A stretch of DNA of 64,000 bases from Cocleimonas flava (GCF_004339015.1 NZ_SMFQ01000003.1:310001-374000), one strand, 5' to 3'. Positions 39,288 through 49,388 are shown, counted from the stretch's first letter. Notes: generated from the letters alone by a model not told the origin. Made by a program: numbers and translations.

Positions 39288-40535
39288 CTACTCAACGCGC
39301 AATAGCTTTTTAATTCCTTGTTTTAATCTACCGTGTATCCATTGATACATAGAGAATTTTGCCCCTGTTTTATCAAAAGATAAGGTATACATAGTCTCAG
39401 TTGTCCCTGAATAACGCTTTTTATACGTACCCTCTTCATCTGAATACATGAAGTTAAATCGTTTTAATTGCGGATTTTCGATACTGCTTTCGATTTCTTT
39501 ACTTAACATCGTAGTCAGTAAAGAATAACGATGGCCATTTTCTGTTTCGAAACCACTCTGATAAGGATGAATCGTATCTCCATCAATGAATGAATAGAGT
39601 GCTGCTACAGGCTCATCGTCAAAGTAGAGTATTTTAAAACTAATCTGATTTTTAGATAACAGACGCTTTATCACTCGTTTGTGAAATTTCACAAAATTCT
39701 CTTGCTCAAAAACGCTGTGTTTTTTCATATACCCACGACGGGAAAGATTAAGATTAGCCAAAATGTCTATAGACTGATTTACCTTCGATTCATCGTCTAT
39801 GGTCTCTATGGTGTAGTTTTGCTCTGACTCTAATCTTGAGAAAGTTCTAGTGATGTTATTGCGCATTTTTTTCCGCAACCCCATCAAATAGTCTTTATAT
39901 GTTTCAGGCAGATCTATATAGGTCCTAAAACCTTTTGCTTTTATTTGCTTTACTATTAATGGCTTCTCTTTGTTAGCACTATTGTTAGAACTATCATTAG
40001 TATTTTCATTTATTTGTGCAGAAAACAATCTTGATAAATAGGAGTTTTCTAGCAATTCATGAAACTTCATTCCGTCCCATAAACTATTATTTTTGATTAA
40101 GAAATTTGAGAAACAATCTATAACGCGTTGCTCTTGTCCCTGTTGAATAATTAAATCCATATATTCACCAAAAACAAAACTACCGTCTGTTTCACCTGTC
40201 CCCAAAAGGATCAATTGGCGGCTACAGGGATAGTATTTTTTAGGGTTTTGTATGATTTGAAATGGAGCAATACCAATCAACTGATGACGGTTATTCGTAC
40301 ATGTAAGAATGTATAGCTTTCGATTGCCATCCTTAGCGTAAGTTTCCCACCAGGTATAAAGCCATTCCCAGGAGACAAAAACAGTTCCTTTGGGGGAGCT
40401 TTCATTAATGGCATTCCACTGGTCACGCAGCGCAAAAAACTCATCTGTTTTTGTAATGACAGAGACGCGGTTAGATAATGCTGTTGTGATTTTTTCAGCG
40501 TTGTCTAGAGTATGAATGACATCTTGTACCGGCAT
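39288..40535 (-). CDS. BioF2/CelD-type (FemAB-fold) acyltransferase
   Basis: A 415-residue protein with the GNAT-like fold of the Acetyltransf_6 group, often linked to capsule, cellulose or peptidoglycan modification. The N-terminal half has FALRDQWNAINESSPKGTVFVSWEWLYTWWETY; the second half has YMKKHSVFEQENFVKFHKRVIKRLL, FDDEPVAALYSFIDGDTIHPYQSGF and FMYSDEEGTYKKRYSG. No signal peptide. No polysaccharide cluster is adjacent. It converges on the cupin-like gene. Acceptor and donor are unknown. Confidence 0.8.
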   Translation of the reverse strand: MPVQDVIHTLDNAEKITTALSNRVSVITKTDEFFALRDQWNAINESSPKGTVFVSWEWLYTWWETYAKDGNRKLYILTCTNNRHQLIGIAPFQIIQNPKKYYPCSRQLILLGTGETDGSFVFGEYMDLIIQQGQEQRVIDCFSNFLIKNNSLWDGMKFHELLENSYLSRLFSAQINENTNDSSNNSANKEKPLIVKQIKAKGFRTYIDLPETYKDYLMGLRKKMRNNITRTFSRLESEQNYTIETIDDESKVNQSIDILANLNLSRRGYMKKHSVFEQENFVKFHKRVIKRLLSKNQISFKILYFDDEPVAALYSFIDGDTIHPYQSGFETENGHRYSLLTTMLSKEIESSIENPQLKRFNFMYSDEEGTYKKRYSGTTETMYTLSFDKTGAKFSMYQWIHGRLKQGIKKLLRVE

Positions 40536-40884
40536 AAATAACTGTATAACTTTCCCTTTTTATTTACGTATCTGGATTAATCGTTTTGACTAGTATGAAT
40601 GATGTATTCATACCCTATTATTATTTTAATACGATTAAAAACATGTCCAATATTTTTATTATTGAATATCTATCAGATTTAAATCTTCTGATCCAAAAAG
40701 TAATGTTATCCCATTGTTAGTCTTAATTACTTTCAGGCGATGACCAAAGGTATTCTGTACTAGATTAAAGTGATTCATTGATTGAAGCGGTGATCCTTTG
40801 GTAGAGACAATGATAGCAAATTTAGCCAAAACACAAAAACCACTTCTAGATACATAAACGGCTATTAAGGTATCATATCAAGCT
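40536..40884. other. Divergent region upstream of recC
   Basis: 349 bp, A+T-rich. It contains a short minus-strand frame (listed separately, 40659-40778). The recC promoter should lie in the right-hand half, but no clear -35/-10 pair stands out. Confidence 0.35.
40659..40778 (-). CDS. Possible small protein, 39 aa
   Basis: ATG at 40778 to TAA at 40659, reading MNHFNLVQNTFGHRLKVIKT and ending NNGITLLFGSEDLNLIDIQ. The composition looks protein-like (alternating hydrophobic and polar strands), and the same frame stays open about 27 codons further upstream without another ATG, so it could also be the tail of a decayed gene. No good ribosome site and no family recognised. It lies 124 bp upstream of the FemAB-like gene on the same strand. 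Confidence 0.3.
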   Translation of the reverse strand: MNHFNLVQNTFGHRLKVIKTNNGITLLFGSEDLNLIDIQ

Positions 40885-43800
40885 ATGTTAACCATCCATA
40901 CCAGTAATCAATTAGAACAACTTAAAAACCAGTTTTCTAAACTGATAAAAACGCCTTTAGATAATGTATTTGCGACTGAGATAGTGGTTGTACAAAACGC
41001 TGGCATGGCTCGTTGGTTATCAATGCAATTAGCTGATAGTTCTGGTGTCAGCGCCAATACTAAATTCCTTTTTCCTGCTGAATTTATGTGGCATTTATTG
41101 CGTCTGGTTTCCGAAGATATACCTGAAAAAAACCAATGCACGCCTGAAACCATGCGCTTTCATATTATGCGCGAGTTAACGCAGAACCCACAAGATTATG
41201 CGGAAATAGCTCACTATATCGGTAATCTTGAGCAACAAGATGCATTGGCTACCTGGGAATTATCCTGTGAAATTTCACAATTAATGGATCAATACCTTTT
41301 TTACCGAAGCCATTGGATTCGTGATTGGGAAAAACCAGAATGGAACAGTGATAACAACTGGCAATCTCGACTCTGGAAACGCTGTGTTCAAGATAGAAAT
41401 TTAATCCATTGGCTAGCCTTACAGGATCAATTCAAACAATCATTTGAATTACTCGACAAAAGTAAACTAGACGAACGTATTACGTTTTTCTCGATGTCTG
41501 CTTTATCTCCCGGTTATATCGATATGTTAGGAGAATTAGGCGCTAAAACCGATGTGCATCTTTTTATGATTAACCCTTGTGAAGATATTTACTGGGGTGA
41601 CATTCAATCTGAAAAAAGCATCGCTAAAATGGATCCTGAAACTAAAAGCTATATGGATATACAGAACCCTTTATTGGCTAGCATGGGCAAACAAGGGCGT
41701 GACTTTATCGATAAATTATTAAACCTTCCTAGCTACGAAGAACAGCAGGATTACGATTTTGATGACGGAATACAAGATGACTGTTTACAAGTAGCAGGAA
41801 AGCAGCCAAGCCTTCTAAGTATTTTACAAAAAGATATCGAGCAATTAGCCGAACCCCAAGCACTCGCGATTGATCAAATCACGAATTTAGATAACAGCAT
41901 ATCAATCAACGCCTGTCACACCGCCATGCGCGAAATTGAAGTGCTATATGATCAAATCCTCAATGAACTAGATTCAGATCCTACTTTAGCACCCAGTGAC
42001 TTTGTGGTGATGATGCCAGATGTTGAAAAATATGCGGCTTATATTGATGCTGTTTTCTCAGCGTCAAACCCCTCTTTGCCCTTTAGTATTGCAGACCGTG
42101 AAGCACTCAATGTCTTTCAAATTATCGAAGCTTTAGAGAAACTCTTCACCTTACCCGATAGCCGTTTTGAAGTTGAATCGGTTTTTGAACTGCTAAATTA
42201 CACTGATATCAGTGATAAGTTTGATCTGGATAACAATCAGATTGCTACCTGTCGTGAATTAGCCAAAGCAACCAATATACGCTGGGGCATCAATGCTGCC
42301 AACAGAAAACAGAACCAACTCCCATATACCGAAGAACACACCTGGAAATATGCATTAGACCGTATTCTGCTTGGTTATAGCCTGGGCGAAGATATTGATA
42401 CATTAGTTGCTTCATTAACATCAGAAAAACTATTTGAGTCAGACAGGTTGTTATCATTATTGGCATTTACCGACATTGAAGGTAGCGAAGCGCTAATGCT
42501 GGCTAATTTCAAGCAGTGCACAGATAGCATTTTTTCAATACAACATTGGCATTCACTGGAACTCACCCTGTCTCAATGGATAGATAAAACCAAACACCTG
42601 ATTCAATCAGTTATGGTAGAAAATACCGATCAACAAGTTTTAATCAATGCTATTTCAAACCTGAAAGAAATGGGCGACTTTACTGAATTCGATCAGTTAC
42701 TTACCTATAACGTGTTTAACAAAATGCTGATGTCCTGTTTCCAGTCGATATCCGCCAATGAAAAATACCTTGGATACGGCATAACTTTCTGTGCTCTGGT
42801 GCCAATGCGAAGCGTACCGTTTAAAGTCGTTGCATTGGTTGGCATGAACGATGGTGAATTTCCCCGTCAAGACAAACACCATAGTTTCGATTTAATGGCT
42901 GATAAACCTTTAAAAGGCGATCGATCCAGGCGTGATGAAGACAGGTATTTATTTCTTGAATCAATTTTAGCGGCAAGAAATAAACTACTCATCAGCTTTA
43001 ATGGTTTAAGTGTTAAAGATAATTCGGATATTCCACCGTCTGTATTGGTTAATGAGTTATTAGAAACGGTATCCGTCTACACAAATTTAGAACCCGAAGC
43101 ACTCATCACCAAACATCCCTTACAGGCATTTAGCCCAAAATATTTTGAAACCAATAGTCAAAATAATGCTGATCTTTACTCTTATGCAAAAGAATATTGT
43201 TCCCTGAATAAGAATGAAGCACTTGCCTCTCAAATTTTTATTCAAGAGGCGCTTGAAGAGCCAGACAATGGGTATAGAGATATTTCACTGGCAGATTTTA
43301 TTAGTTTCTATAAAAACCCTGCTCGTTATTTTCTGAAACAACGCTTTTCCATTCAGACTTTTGATGATGATCCTAGCTTGCTGATTAGAGAACCGTTCGA
43401 GTTAGAGTCTTTTAAAGATCGTGAAATTAGAAATTTAGTATTAGAAAACCATGATGGTCAAAATGATTCTCTGGCGATTAAAGAATCGGCACATCAGGAA
43501 CTGATTGCAAGAGCCAAAGGATTATTGCCCTATGGTCAGATTGGCGATGAAATCTATCAAAGAGAAAAACACATCACAGAAAGCTTTATCGATAATCTAG
43601 CAATCGAAGATACAAATGAAAAACAAAGTGCACATCACTATTTCAATATAAAGCTCGGTGATTTTTCCATACATGGCAATATCGACCAGTTAATCGATAA
43701 AGGTCGTTTAGTCAAAGCAGTGACAAAACCTTTTACGGGTGATTATATTAGTTTCTGGCTGACACACTTAGTATTAAATGCCGTTGATGACTTAAGTTGC

Positions 43801-44163
43801 GATAAAACGAGTTATCTTTTTTCTCCCGATGTTGATCTACAACTTACGCCAGTCGATGATGCTAAAAACCGACTTCAGGAACTATTAGAGTATTACTGGA
43901 AAGGACTGAGTTTCCCCTTATTATTCTTTCCGAAGAGTGGTTTTGCCATGTACAAAAAACCCAGCGATACCAACCATAAAGAAGCACAGGACAGATGGCA
44001 AGGCAGCGATATGTTTGCTGGAGAAAAAGACAGTTTTGAACACTGGTTATTACACAGAACGTTAGAAATGGATAAAAACAATCTTCCTCAGGAATTTCTG
44101 GATATTAGCCAAAAGGTTTTTGGTGATATGTACCTATTCCAATATCTGAATGAAAACGACTAA
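40885..44163 (+). CDS. recC: Exonuclease V subunit RecC
   Basis: Chi-recognition subunit of the RecBCD helicase-nuclease, 1092 residues against 1122 in E. coli. Recognised by the N-terminus LTIHTSNQLEQLKNQFSKLI, VVVQNAGMARWLSMQLAD, AEFMWHLLRL, then ITFFSMSALSPGYIDMLGEL and VALVGMNDGEFPRQDKHHSFDLM with GDRSRRDEDRYLFLESILAAR. The C-terminal domain lacks an obvious nuclease motif, as expected of RecC. recB and recD, usually next in line, are not here: the next gene is a permease. Repeat copy 11 follows the stop. Confidence 0.95.
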   Translation: MLTIHTSNQLEQLKNQFSKLIKTPLDNVFATEIVVVQNAGMARWLSMQLADSSGVSANTKFLFPAEFMWHLLRLVSEDIPEKNQCTPETMRFHIMRELTQNPQDYAEIAHYIGNLEQQDALATWELSCEISQLMDQYLFYRSHWIRDWEKPEWNSDNNWQSRLWKRCVQDRNLIHWLALQDQFKQSFELLDKSKLDERITFFSMSALSPGYIDMLGELGAKTDVHLFMINPCEDIYWGDIQSEKSIAKMDPETKSYMDIQNPLLASMGKQGRDFIDKLLNLPSYEEQQDYDFDDGIQDDCLQVAGKQPSLLSILQKDIEQLAEPQALAIDQITNLDNSISINACHTAMREIEVLYDQILNELDSDPTLAPSDFVVMMPDVEKYAAYIDAVFSASNPSLPFSIADREALNVFQIIEALEKLFTLPDSRFEVESVFELLNYTDISDKFDLDNNQIATCRELAKATNIRWGINAANRKQNQLPYTEEHTWKYALDRILLGYSLGEDIDTLVASLTSEKLFESDRLLSLLAFTDIEGSEALMLANFKQCTDSIFSIQHWHSLELTLSQWIDKTKHLIQSVMVENTDQQVLINAISNLKEMGDFTEFDQLLTYNVFNKMLMSCFQSISANEKYLGYGITFCALVPMRSVPFKVVALVGMNDGEFPRQDKHHSFDLMADKPLKGDRSRRDEDRYLFLESILAARNKLLISFNGLSVKDNSDIPPSVLVNELLETVSVYTNLEPEALITKHPLQAFSPKYFETNSQNNADLYSYAKEYCSLNKNEALASQIFIQEALEEPDNGYRDISLADFISFYKNPARYFLKQRFSIQTFDDDPSLLIREPFELESFKDREIRNLVLENHDGQNDSLAIKESAHQELIARAKGLLPYGQIGDEIYQREKHITESFIDNLAIEDTNEKQSAHHYFNIKLGDFSIHGNIDQLIDKGRLVKAVTKPFTGDYISFWLTHLVLNAVDDLSCDKTSYLFSPDVDLQLTPVDDAKNRLQELLEYYWKGLSFPLLFFPKSGFAMYKKPSDTNHKEAQDRWQGSDMFAGEKDSFEHWLLHRTLEMDKNNLPQEFLDISQKVFGDMYLFQYLNEND

Positions 44164-44190
44164 TTTGAATGATGTGTGGATGTTTCAACT

Positions 44191-44220
44191 AAAAAAACGA
44201 CCTATAAGTAGGGGGGTCAC
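44191..44220 (-). repeat. C6-TACTT dispersed repeat, copy 11
   Basis: On minus: GTGACCCCCCTACTTATAGG, then TCG and seven T. One of two copies with the C-rich strand on minus. It is 27 bp after the recC stop and in antisense to recC. GACC/GGTC at the ends can pair weakly. Confidence 0.85.
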
Positions 44221-44269
44221 TTTAGATATTTCAGATACAGACGATTGACAATTACATTCGCTGATTTTT

Positions 44270-44374
44270 TTACTCATCTGATTTTCTCTTTACCTTTATC
44301 TTCTCTTTCTCTTTAACTTTCTCTTCATCAAAATCTTTCGCTTTATGGCTTTCTGTTTCTTTCATAATATCCAT
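44270..44374 (-). CDS. Possible small charged peptide, 34 aa
   Basis: ATG at 44374 to TAA at 44270, reading MDIMKETESHKAKDFDEEKV and ending KEKEKIKVKRKSDE: almost entirely charged, probably helical or disordered. There is no strong ribosome site and no recognised family. The purine-rich sense strand could equally be a chance frame. It lies between two plus-strand genes, recC and the SLC13 permease. Confidence 0.25.
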   Translation of the reverse strand: MDIMKETESHKAKDFDEEKVKEKEKIKVKRKSDE

Positions 44375-44521
44375 CAATCTAGCTATAAGTAAAAACCTAT
44401 AGCAACTATAAATAATTCCTGCTGTTATCCTATTAAACCTGTGGAATAAAGGGTATTATCCGCCACTTTCTATATTATTAGAAATAACTAATATTAGAAC
44501 CATAATTTAAACAGTCTTACT

Positions 44522-46531
44522 ATGAACCAACCTGCAGATACACCGCTAAACGACAAGGATGTAGCCACCAATAACACAATGGCCCTCGATAAAAAGGAAG
44601 TGATAAAGAAAGTTGCATCATTTGCTATTTTCGCTTTGTTGGCGTTATATTTTGCATCAATCTCACCCACAATAACCATTGCCTGGGTCGTTGCCATTCT
44701 AGTATTGACGATCTACTTGTTCGTGTTTGAAATTGTTGATATCGATGTTGCTGCAATTAGCATCATGGTTCTTCTCGGTTTAAGCAGTTTATTTGCCCCA
44801 ATAATGGGATTAGATGAAGGATTAGTAGACACAAAACAGCTTTTTGATGGATTTTCGAGTAATGCGGTAATGTCTATCATTGCCGTGATGATTATTGGAG
44901 CAGGCCTCGATAAAACCGGCGTCATGTCAAAAGTATCGAGTTTTATCTTGAATATTGGCGGCACCTCAGAAGGCCGTATTATCCCTATCATATCCAGTAC
45001 AGTCGCAATCATTTCATCATTTATGCAGAATGTAGGTGCAGCTGCCCTATTCTTGCCGGTGGTATCCAGAATTTCGTCTCGCTCCAACATCCCGATGTCT
45101 CGCTTGCTGATGCCGATGGGTTTTTGTGCGATTCTAGGCGGTACCGTTTCAATGGTTGGCTCGTCGCCACTCATCCTGCTGAATGATCTTATTGAAACGT
45201 CAAATATAGTTTTACCAGAAGACAATAAAATGGAGCTCTGGTCGTTATTCTCCACAACACCAGTAGGGCTTGCGCTAGTTGCTACTGGCATTCTTTATTT
45301 CGTTATATTCGGTAAATATGTCTTACCCGCAGTAAAAGAAACGGGTTCAAAAAATGACGATTTACGTTATTTTGAGGATGTTTACGGGCTTCGATACACA
45401 CTACATGAAGTGGTAGTTGGTGATCAAAGCTTACTCATTGGTAAAAATCTGGATGACATTGAAACAGCCTATAAAATTCGCGTGGTTGCGACAAAACGTC
45501 CAAGACAACCTTCCCAAATAGGTGCTGGTGCGATCGATAGAGACACATCCATCGAAGCTAAAATGGTTTTAGCAATCATCTCTGAAAGCCATGATTTAAA
45601 AGCGTTTCTAAATAAATACAAATACCTGGAAAAACGCAAAACAATTAAAACTTTTGCGGATGACTTATCTCCAAACAAGACCGGTATTGCTGAAGTGCTT
45701 ATACCACCAGGGTCAAGATTAGTGGGTAAAAGCGCGCGTGATGTTTGGCTTCGTAAAACCTATGGCACTGCCATGATCGGCCTTCACCGTAATGGTGAAA
45801 CCTTGCACGAAGGTGATGATATTCGTAGTATCCCTTTCCAGGCTGGTGATACGTTAGTGGTATACACGCCTTGGGAAGCGTTAATGCGCATTGAGAAATC
45901 ATCTGATTTCGTGGTGATTAACAACAACTTCCCACATGAAGAAGTGCGCCCTAAAAAGATTGCTTTTGCCGCCATCTTCTTTTTAATTTCGCTATACATG
46001 GTGTTATTTACAGACATACGTCTTTCCATCGCTCTGCTTACTGGTGCGACGGGCATGATAATTACCGGCGTGTTAAATATTGACGAAGCTTATCGAGCAG
46101 TTTCCTGGAAAACAGTATTCCTGCTAGCCAGTCTGATACCTTTGGGTATGGCGGTTGAGCAAAGTGGTACCGCTAAGTGGATTGCCGAGCAAACACTGTC
46201 TGTCGTTGGCGATATGCCAATCTGGGTGATTCAGGCCGCTGTAGCTATTCTGGCAACCTTCTTTACCTTGGTAATGTCGAATGTAGGGGCAACCGTTTTA
46301 CTGGTGCCTTTAGCCGTAAATATTGCAATAGGTGCTAACGCTGACCCTGCTATATTTGCTCTAACCGTTGCTATCGCTACATCAAACTCATTCTTGATTC
46401 CTACGCATCAAGTGAACGCCTTGATCATGGGCCCTGGTGGATATCGAGTGCCTGACTTTATGAAGGCTGGCGGCATCATGACCATCCTGTTCTTGATTGT
46501 GATGATAGTGATGATGAATCTTATCTATTAG
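44522..46531 (+). CDS. SLC13-family permease with RCK-C domains
   Basis: A 669-residue inner-membrane carrier of the divalent anion:sodium symporter (CitMHS/DASS) group. Membrane helices flank a central soluble part (about 275-470) holding two TrkA-C (RCK_C) domains, including EVLIPPGSRLVGKSARDVWLRKTYGTAMIGLHRNGE. Family motifs appear as MSIIAVMIIGAGLDKTGVM, SSTVAIISSFMQNVGAAALFLPVV and TVAIATSNSFLIPTHQVNALIMGPGGY. Members move dicarboxylates, sulfate or other anions. The N-terminal 30 residues are hydrophilic. Repeat copy 12 lies about 75 bp after the stop. Confidence 0.9.
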   Translation: MNQPADTPLNDKDVATNNTMALDKKEVIKKVASFAIFALLALYFASISPTITIAWVVAILVLTIYLFVFEIVDIDVAAISIMVLLGLSSLFAPIMGLDEGLVDTKQLFDGFSSNAVMSIIAVMIIGAGLDKTGVMSKVSSFILNIGGTSEGRIIPIISSTVAIISSFMQNVGAAALFLPVVSRISSRSNIPMSRLLMPMGFCAILGGTVSMVGSSPLILLNDLIETSNIVLPEDNKMELWSLFSTTPVGLALVATGILYFVIFGKYVLPAVKETGSKNDDLRYFEDVYGLRYTLHEVVVGDQSLLIGKNLDDIETAYKIRVVATKRPRQPSQIGAGAIDRDTSIEAKMVLAIISESHDLKAFLNKYKYLEKRKTIKTFADDLSPNKTGIAEVLIPPGSRLVGKSARDVWLRKTYGTAMIGLHRNGETLHEGDDIRSIPFQAGDTLVVYTPWEALMRIEKSSDFVVINNNFPHEEVRPKKIAFAAIFFLISLYMVLFTDIRLSIALLTGATGMIITGVLNIDEAYRAVSWKTVFLLASLIPLGMAVEQSGTAKWIAEQTLSVVGDMPIWVIQAAVAILATFFTLVMSNVGATVLLVPLAVNIAIGANADPAIFALTVAIATSNSFLIPTHQVNALIMGPGGYRVPDFMKAGGIMTILFLIVMIVMMNLIY

Positions 46532-46866
46532 AATAAATACGCTATAAACTCAATCACACTTTTAAGTGATTGAGCCAACCATAACAACCTGATTTGTTCA
46601 TTTAGGCACCCCCGTACTTTCAGGGCTTTTTTCTAAGAGCTCTAATGCCAGAGACTCTAATGTATCTATTAAATTAAGTCTCTATACTATTCAAAAAAAA
46701 TATCTACCATTCATAGAATTGGCTTATGCGTAAAGCATAGGTTCAGACTCGTATCGTTATACTTTCAAGAGAAATATCTGGCTTAGCGCTGATCTGTTTG
46801 ATTATCTTTGTTAGTTATATTCAATAATTAAAACAATTCTTTTCAGAAAAACCAAGAAAATCATAC
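46532..46866. other. Intergenic region between SLC13 permease and GGDEF gene
   Basis: 335 bp. A hairpin with arms CTCAATCAC (46549-46557) and GTGATTGAG (46566-46574) follows the permease stop but has no T-run. Repeat copy 12 comes next. The rest is A+T-rich and unremarkable. Confidence 0.5.
46605..46633 (+). repeat. C6-TACTT dispersed repeat, copy 12
   Basis: GGCACCCCCGTACTTTCAGG, then GC and six T. The C-run is interrupted by a G in its sixth position. CCC and GGG can pair. Between two plus-strand genes; C-rich strand on plus. Confidence 0.83.
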
Positions 46867-47919
46867 ATGCCAAAAATCAAAATACATCGATCTGTAGAAG
46901 AAATTCTAATTATGTCTGCTTCGATTGTATCGGCATTAACGGTGTTACCTTTTGCAATTTATCGCTACATTAATGGCCAATATGGCATAGCGTTAGTTGA
47001 GGTTGTGGCAGTATTGATCGTAGCATCAATAGGTTTACTGGTCTGGAAAACCAGAGATACTATTTATACCAGCGCCAGTCTTTCCGTGATTATGCTGGCT
47101 GGATTAGTGGCATTGAATTATATGATTGATTCATCCATTTTTATCTGGACCTATCCAATAATAATGACGGTGTACTTCCTGAATTCAGCGAAAAAATCCG
47201 CATTAATGCTAGCTCCTACGCTACTCGCATTATTACCACTGATGTACATGGAAAAGACATCCATACAATTTGCTAGCGCCTTGGTGACAGTAATTATTAC
47301 CTTAATTTTCAGCCACGTAGTCTCTAGAAAAATTAAACAACAGAATGATCGTTTACAAAATCTAATCAATTACGATGGCCTAACGGGCGCCCTGAATAGA
47401 AGATCCTTGGATGATAGGCTTGATCTGTTACAAAGTTTATATTTCCGTCACAAAACACGCGGCTCTAATATTGCTTCTGTCATACTCTTTGATATTGATG
47501 ACTTCAAAATAATTAATGATACCCGAGGGCATTTGGAAGGCGACAAAATCCTGATTAATCTGACCAAACACATCAAACAGATGATCCGCAAAACGGATGA
47601 GTTTTATCGTTATGGTGGAGAAGAATTTGTAGTGATTGTAAATGGATCTAATTTATACAAATCAGGTGAACTCGCTGAAAAAATCAGAGCCGCGATAGAA
47701 AACGCAGAATTACTAAAAGATTTGACTGTAACAGCATCATTCGGGGTTGCCGAAATTCAAAGCCTGGAAGAATCACAAAACTGGTTGGCAAGAGCAGATA
47801 AAGCACTCTACCGCGCCAAACGTGCCGGTAAAAACCGTGTTTATCTGGCTAACCCGGAAAAACGAATAGATTACGAAAAAGAATACGAAGACTATAAAAA
47901 AGAAAAGTCACGAGCCTAA
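46867..47919 (+). CDS. Membrane diguanylate cyclase (GGDEF)
   Basis: Makes the second messenger cyclic di-GMP. The 350-residue protein has about five or six N-terminal membrane helices (about 10-165) and a GGDEF domain (about 180-335). The catalytic loop reads GGEEF, and RKTD five residues ahead is an intact inhibitory I-site, so it should be active and product-inhibited. [30 protein letters not shown] and [17 protein letters not shown] are typical. There is no periplasmic sensor domain of note. The last four bases overlap convergent trhO. Confidence 0.92.
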   Translation: MPKIKIHRSVEEILIMSASIVSALTVLPFAIYRYINGQYGIALVEVVAVLIVASIGLLVWKTRDTIYTSASLSVIMLAGLVALNYMIDSSIFIWTYPIIMTVYFLNSAKKSALMLAPTLLALLPLMYMEKTSIQFASALVTVIITLIFSHVVSRKIKQQNDRLQNLINYDGLTGALNRRSLDDRLDLLQSLYFRHKTRGSNIASVILFDIDDFKIINDTRGHLEGDKILINLTKHIKQMIRKTDEFYRYGGEEFVVIVNGSNLYKSGELAEKIRAAIENAELLKDLTVTASFGVAEIQSLEESQNWLARADKALYRAKRAGKNRVYLANPEKRIDYEKEYEDYKKEKSRA

Positions 47920-48917
47920 TTTTTATTGTGGCTCTTTTGGGTCTGTTTAAACTGTTTCTTGCTATCGCGATGTTTACTCGCAAATTTCGTTACATCGCCA
48001 CCAATATGTTCTTCACCGCGTTGACGCGCTAATTCAATCTGTTTTTGACGCTCCAGATAACGCTGCTTTTGGACTTCATCGGTCTGATCATGACAGTGAT
48101 GACAACTCACACCGTGCAAAAAGTCAGGATGCTGCTTATCTTCTTCTGTAATCGGCATACGACAGGCGTGACACTGATCGTAAGAGCCTTTTTCAAGTTG
48201 ATGATTCACTGATACGCGATTATCGAAAACAAAGCACTCGCCTTCCCACATCGAATTCTCTTCGGGCACATCTTCCAGATATTTTAGAATGCCACCTTGC
48301 AGGTGATAAACCTCTTCAAAACCTTGCGTCTTCAAGTAAGCGGTAGATTTTTCACAACGAATTCCACCCGTGCAAAACATCGCAACTTTTTTATGTTTAT
48401 TCGGGTTTAGATTTTCTTCAACATAAGCGGGGAATTCACGAAATACCGTAGTATCCGGATTCACCGCATTTTTAAAGGTACCGATAGCCACTTCGTAATC
48501 GTTACGTGTATCAACCAGAATGACATCTGGATCAGAAATAAGATCGTTCCAATCTTCCGGTTTTACATAGGTGCCGACAATCTCTTTCGGATCAATCGTC
48601 TCGATACCCATGGTTACGATTTCTTTTTTCAGTTTTACACGCGTACGGTAAAACGGAATCTCATCATCATACGACTCTTTGGTATCGACTTTTGCTAAAC
48701 GCGGATCATTGCGCAACCATACCAGTACAGCATCGATGCCTTCACGGGTACCAGAAATAGTGCCATTAATACCTTCACGAGCCAGCAATAAGGTGCCACG
48801 CACACCGTTATCTTCCATAACTTGATGCAATGGATCGCGGAGTGCTTCGAAATCTTCAAGAATCACAAAGTGATATAAAGCACATACTACATATTTTTCA
48901 GAAGTCATATTTGACAT
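47916..48917 (-). CDS. trhO: tRNA uridine(34) hydroxylase TrhO, rhodanese family
   Basis: Oxygen-dependent enzyme that helps form 5-hydroxyuridine at wobble position 34 (family formerly UPF0176/YceA). 333 residues. N-terminal ferredoxin-like domain ([24 protein letters not shown]), rhodanese domain with active-site Cys in [12 protein letters not shown] (about 181), a CxxC pair region ([29 protein letters not shown]) that may bind zinc, and a basic Lys/Gln-rich tail. It overlaps the convergent GGDEF gene by 4 bp. Confidence 0.93.
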   Translation of the reverse strand: MSNMTSEKYVVCALYHFVILEDFEALRDPLHQVMEDNGVRGTLLLAREGINGTISGTREGIDAVLVWLRNDPRLAKVDTKESYDDEIPFYRTRVKLKKEIVTMGIETIDPKEIVGTYVKPEDWNDLISDPDVILVDTRNDYEVAIGTFKNAVNPDTTVFREFPAYVEENLNPNKHKKVAMFCTGGIRCEKSTAYLKTQGFEEVYHLQGGILKYLEDVPEENSMWEGECFVFDNRVSVNHQLEKGSYDQCHACRMPITEEDKQHPDFLHGVSCHHCHDQTDEVQKQRYLERQKQIELARQRGEEHIGGDVTKFASKHRDSKKQFKQTQKSHNKN

Positions 48918-49010
48918 GGGATTAAACGTATTTGGTTAAAAAGTCGGCGTGCATTATACCTGTAAAATGAAACAGGTAAAATTCAGCACTAGTGCATTAA
49001 CAATAAATGT

Positions 49011-49388
49011 TTAATTCAGATCAGTTGCATACTGCTTAAGAATATCCAGAGGAATAATGTCTAGGGCACGCTTATGCGTTCTGCTTAAAAATACTCTTGG
49101 AGCTGCACCATCGTTATAAGCCTCTAACCATCGTGCTGCACATAAGCACCAGCTATCGCCAGGCGTTAAGCCAGCAAAACCAAATTGAGGGGCAGGTGTT
49201 GATAAGTCATTGCCTTTAGCTTTGGAATAATCGAGAAATAATTTACTGGTTTCTACACATACGGTATGCGATCCAACATCCTCGTCACAGGTATTGCAGT
49301 AACTATCACGATAAAAGCCAGTCATCGGTGCATCACCACACATATCTAAAGGCTCACCTAATACGCTTACTGATTCATCTTTTTGCAT
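49011..49388 (-). CDS. DUF2237 family protein
   Basis: A 125-residue protein matching DUF2237: NVLGEPL-like start (SVLGEPLDMCGDAPMTGFYRDSYCNT), then TPAPQFGFAGLTPGDSWCLCAARWLEAYNDGAAPRVFLSRTH. Several conserved Cys (CGD, CNTC, CLC) suggest metal or redox chemistry, but no function is established. AGGAA 6 nt ahead of the ATG supports the start. It lies downstream of tadA with repeat copy 13 between them. Confidence 0.88.
   Translation of the reverse strand: MQKDESVSVLGEPLDMCGDAPMTGFYRDSYCNTCDEDVGSHTVCVETSKLFLDYSKAKGNDLSTPAPQFGFAGLTPGDSWCLCAARWLEAYNDGAAPRVFLSRTHKRALDIIPLDILKQYATDLN

Larger units (their letters stand above)
44164..44521. other. Intergenic region after recC
   Basis: 358 bp. It holds dispersed-repeat copy 11 near the recC stop and a pyrimidine-rich stretch whose complement encodes a possible 34-residue charged peptide (44270-44374). 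No standard terminator is visible for recC apart from the repeat. Confidence 0.4.

Noticed and set aside
47916-47919. 4-bp overlap of the convergent GGDEF and trhO genes as a frameshift or assembly error
   Set aside because: Both proteins have complete, plausible C-termini; short convergent overlaps are common.
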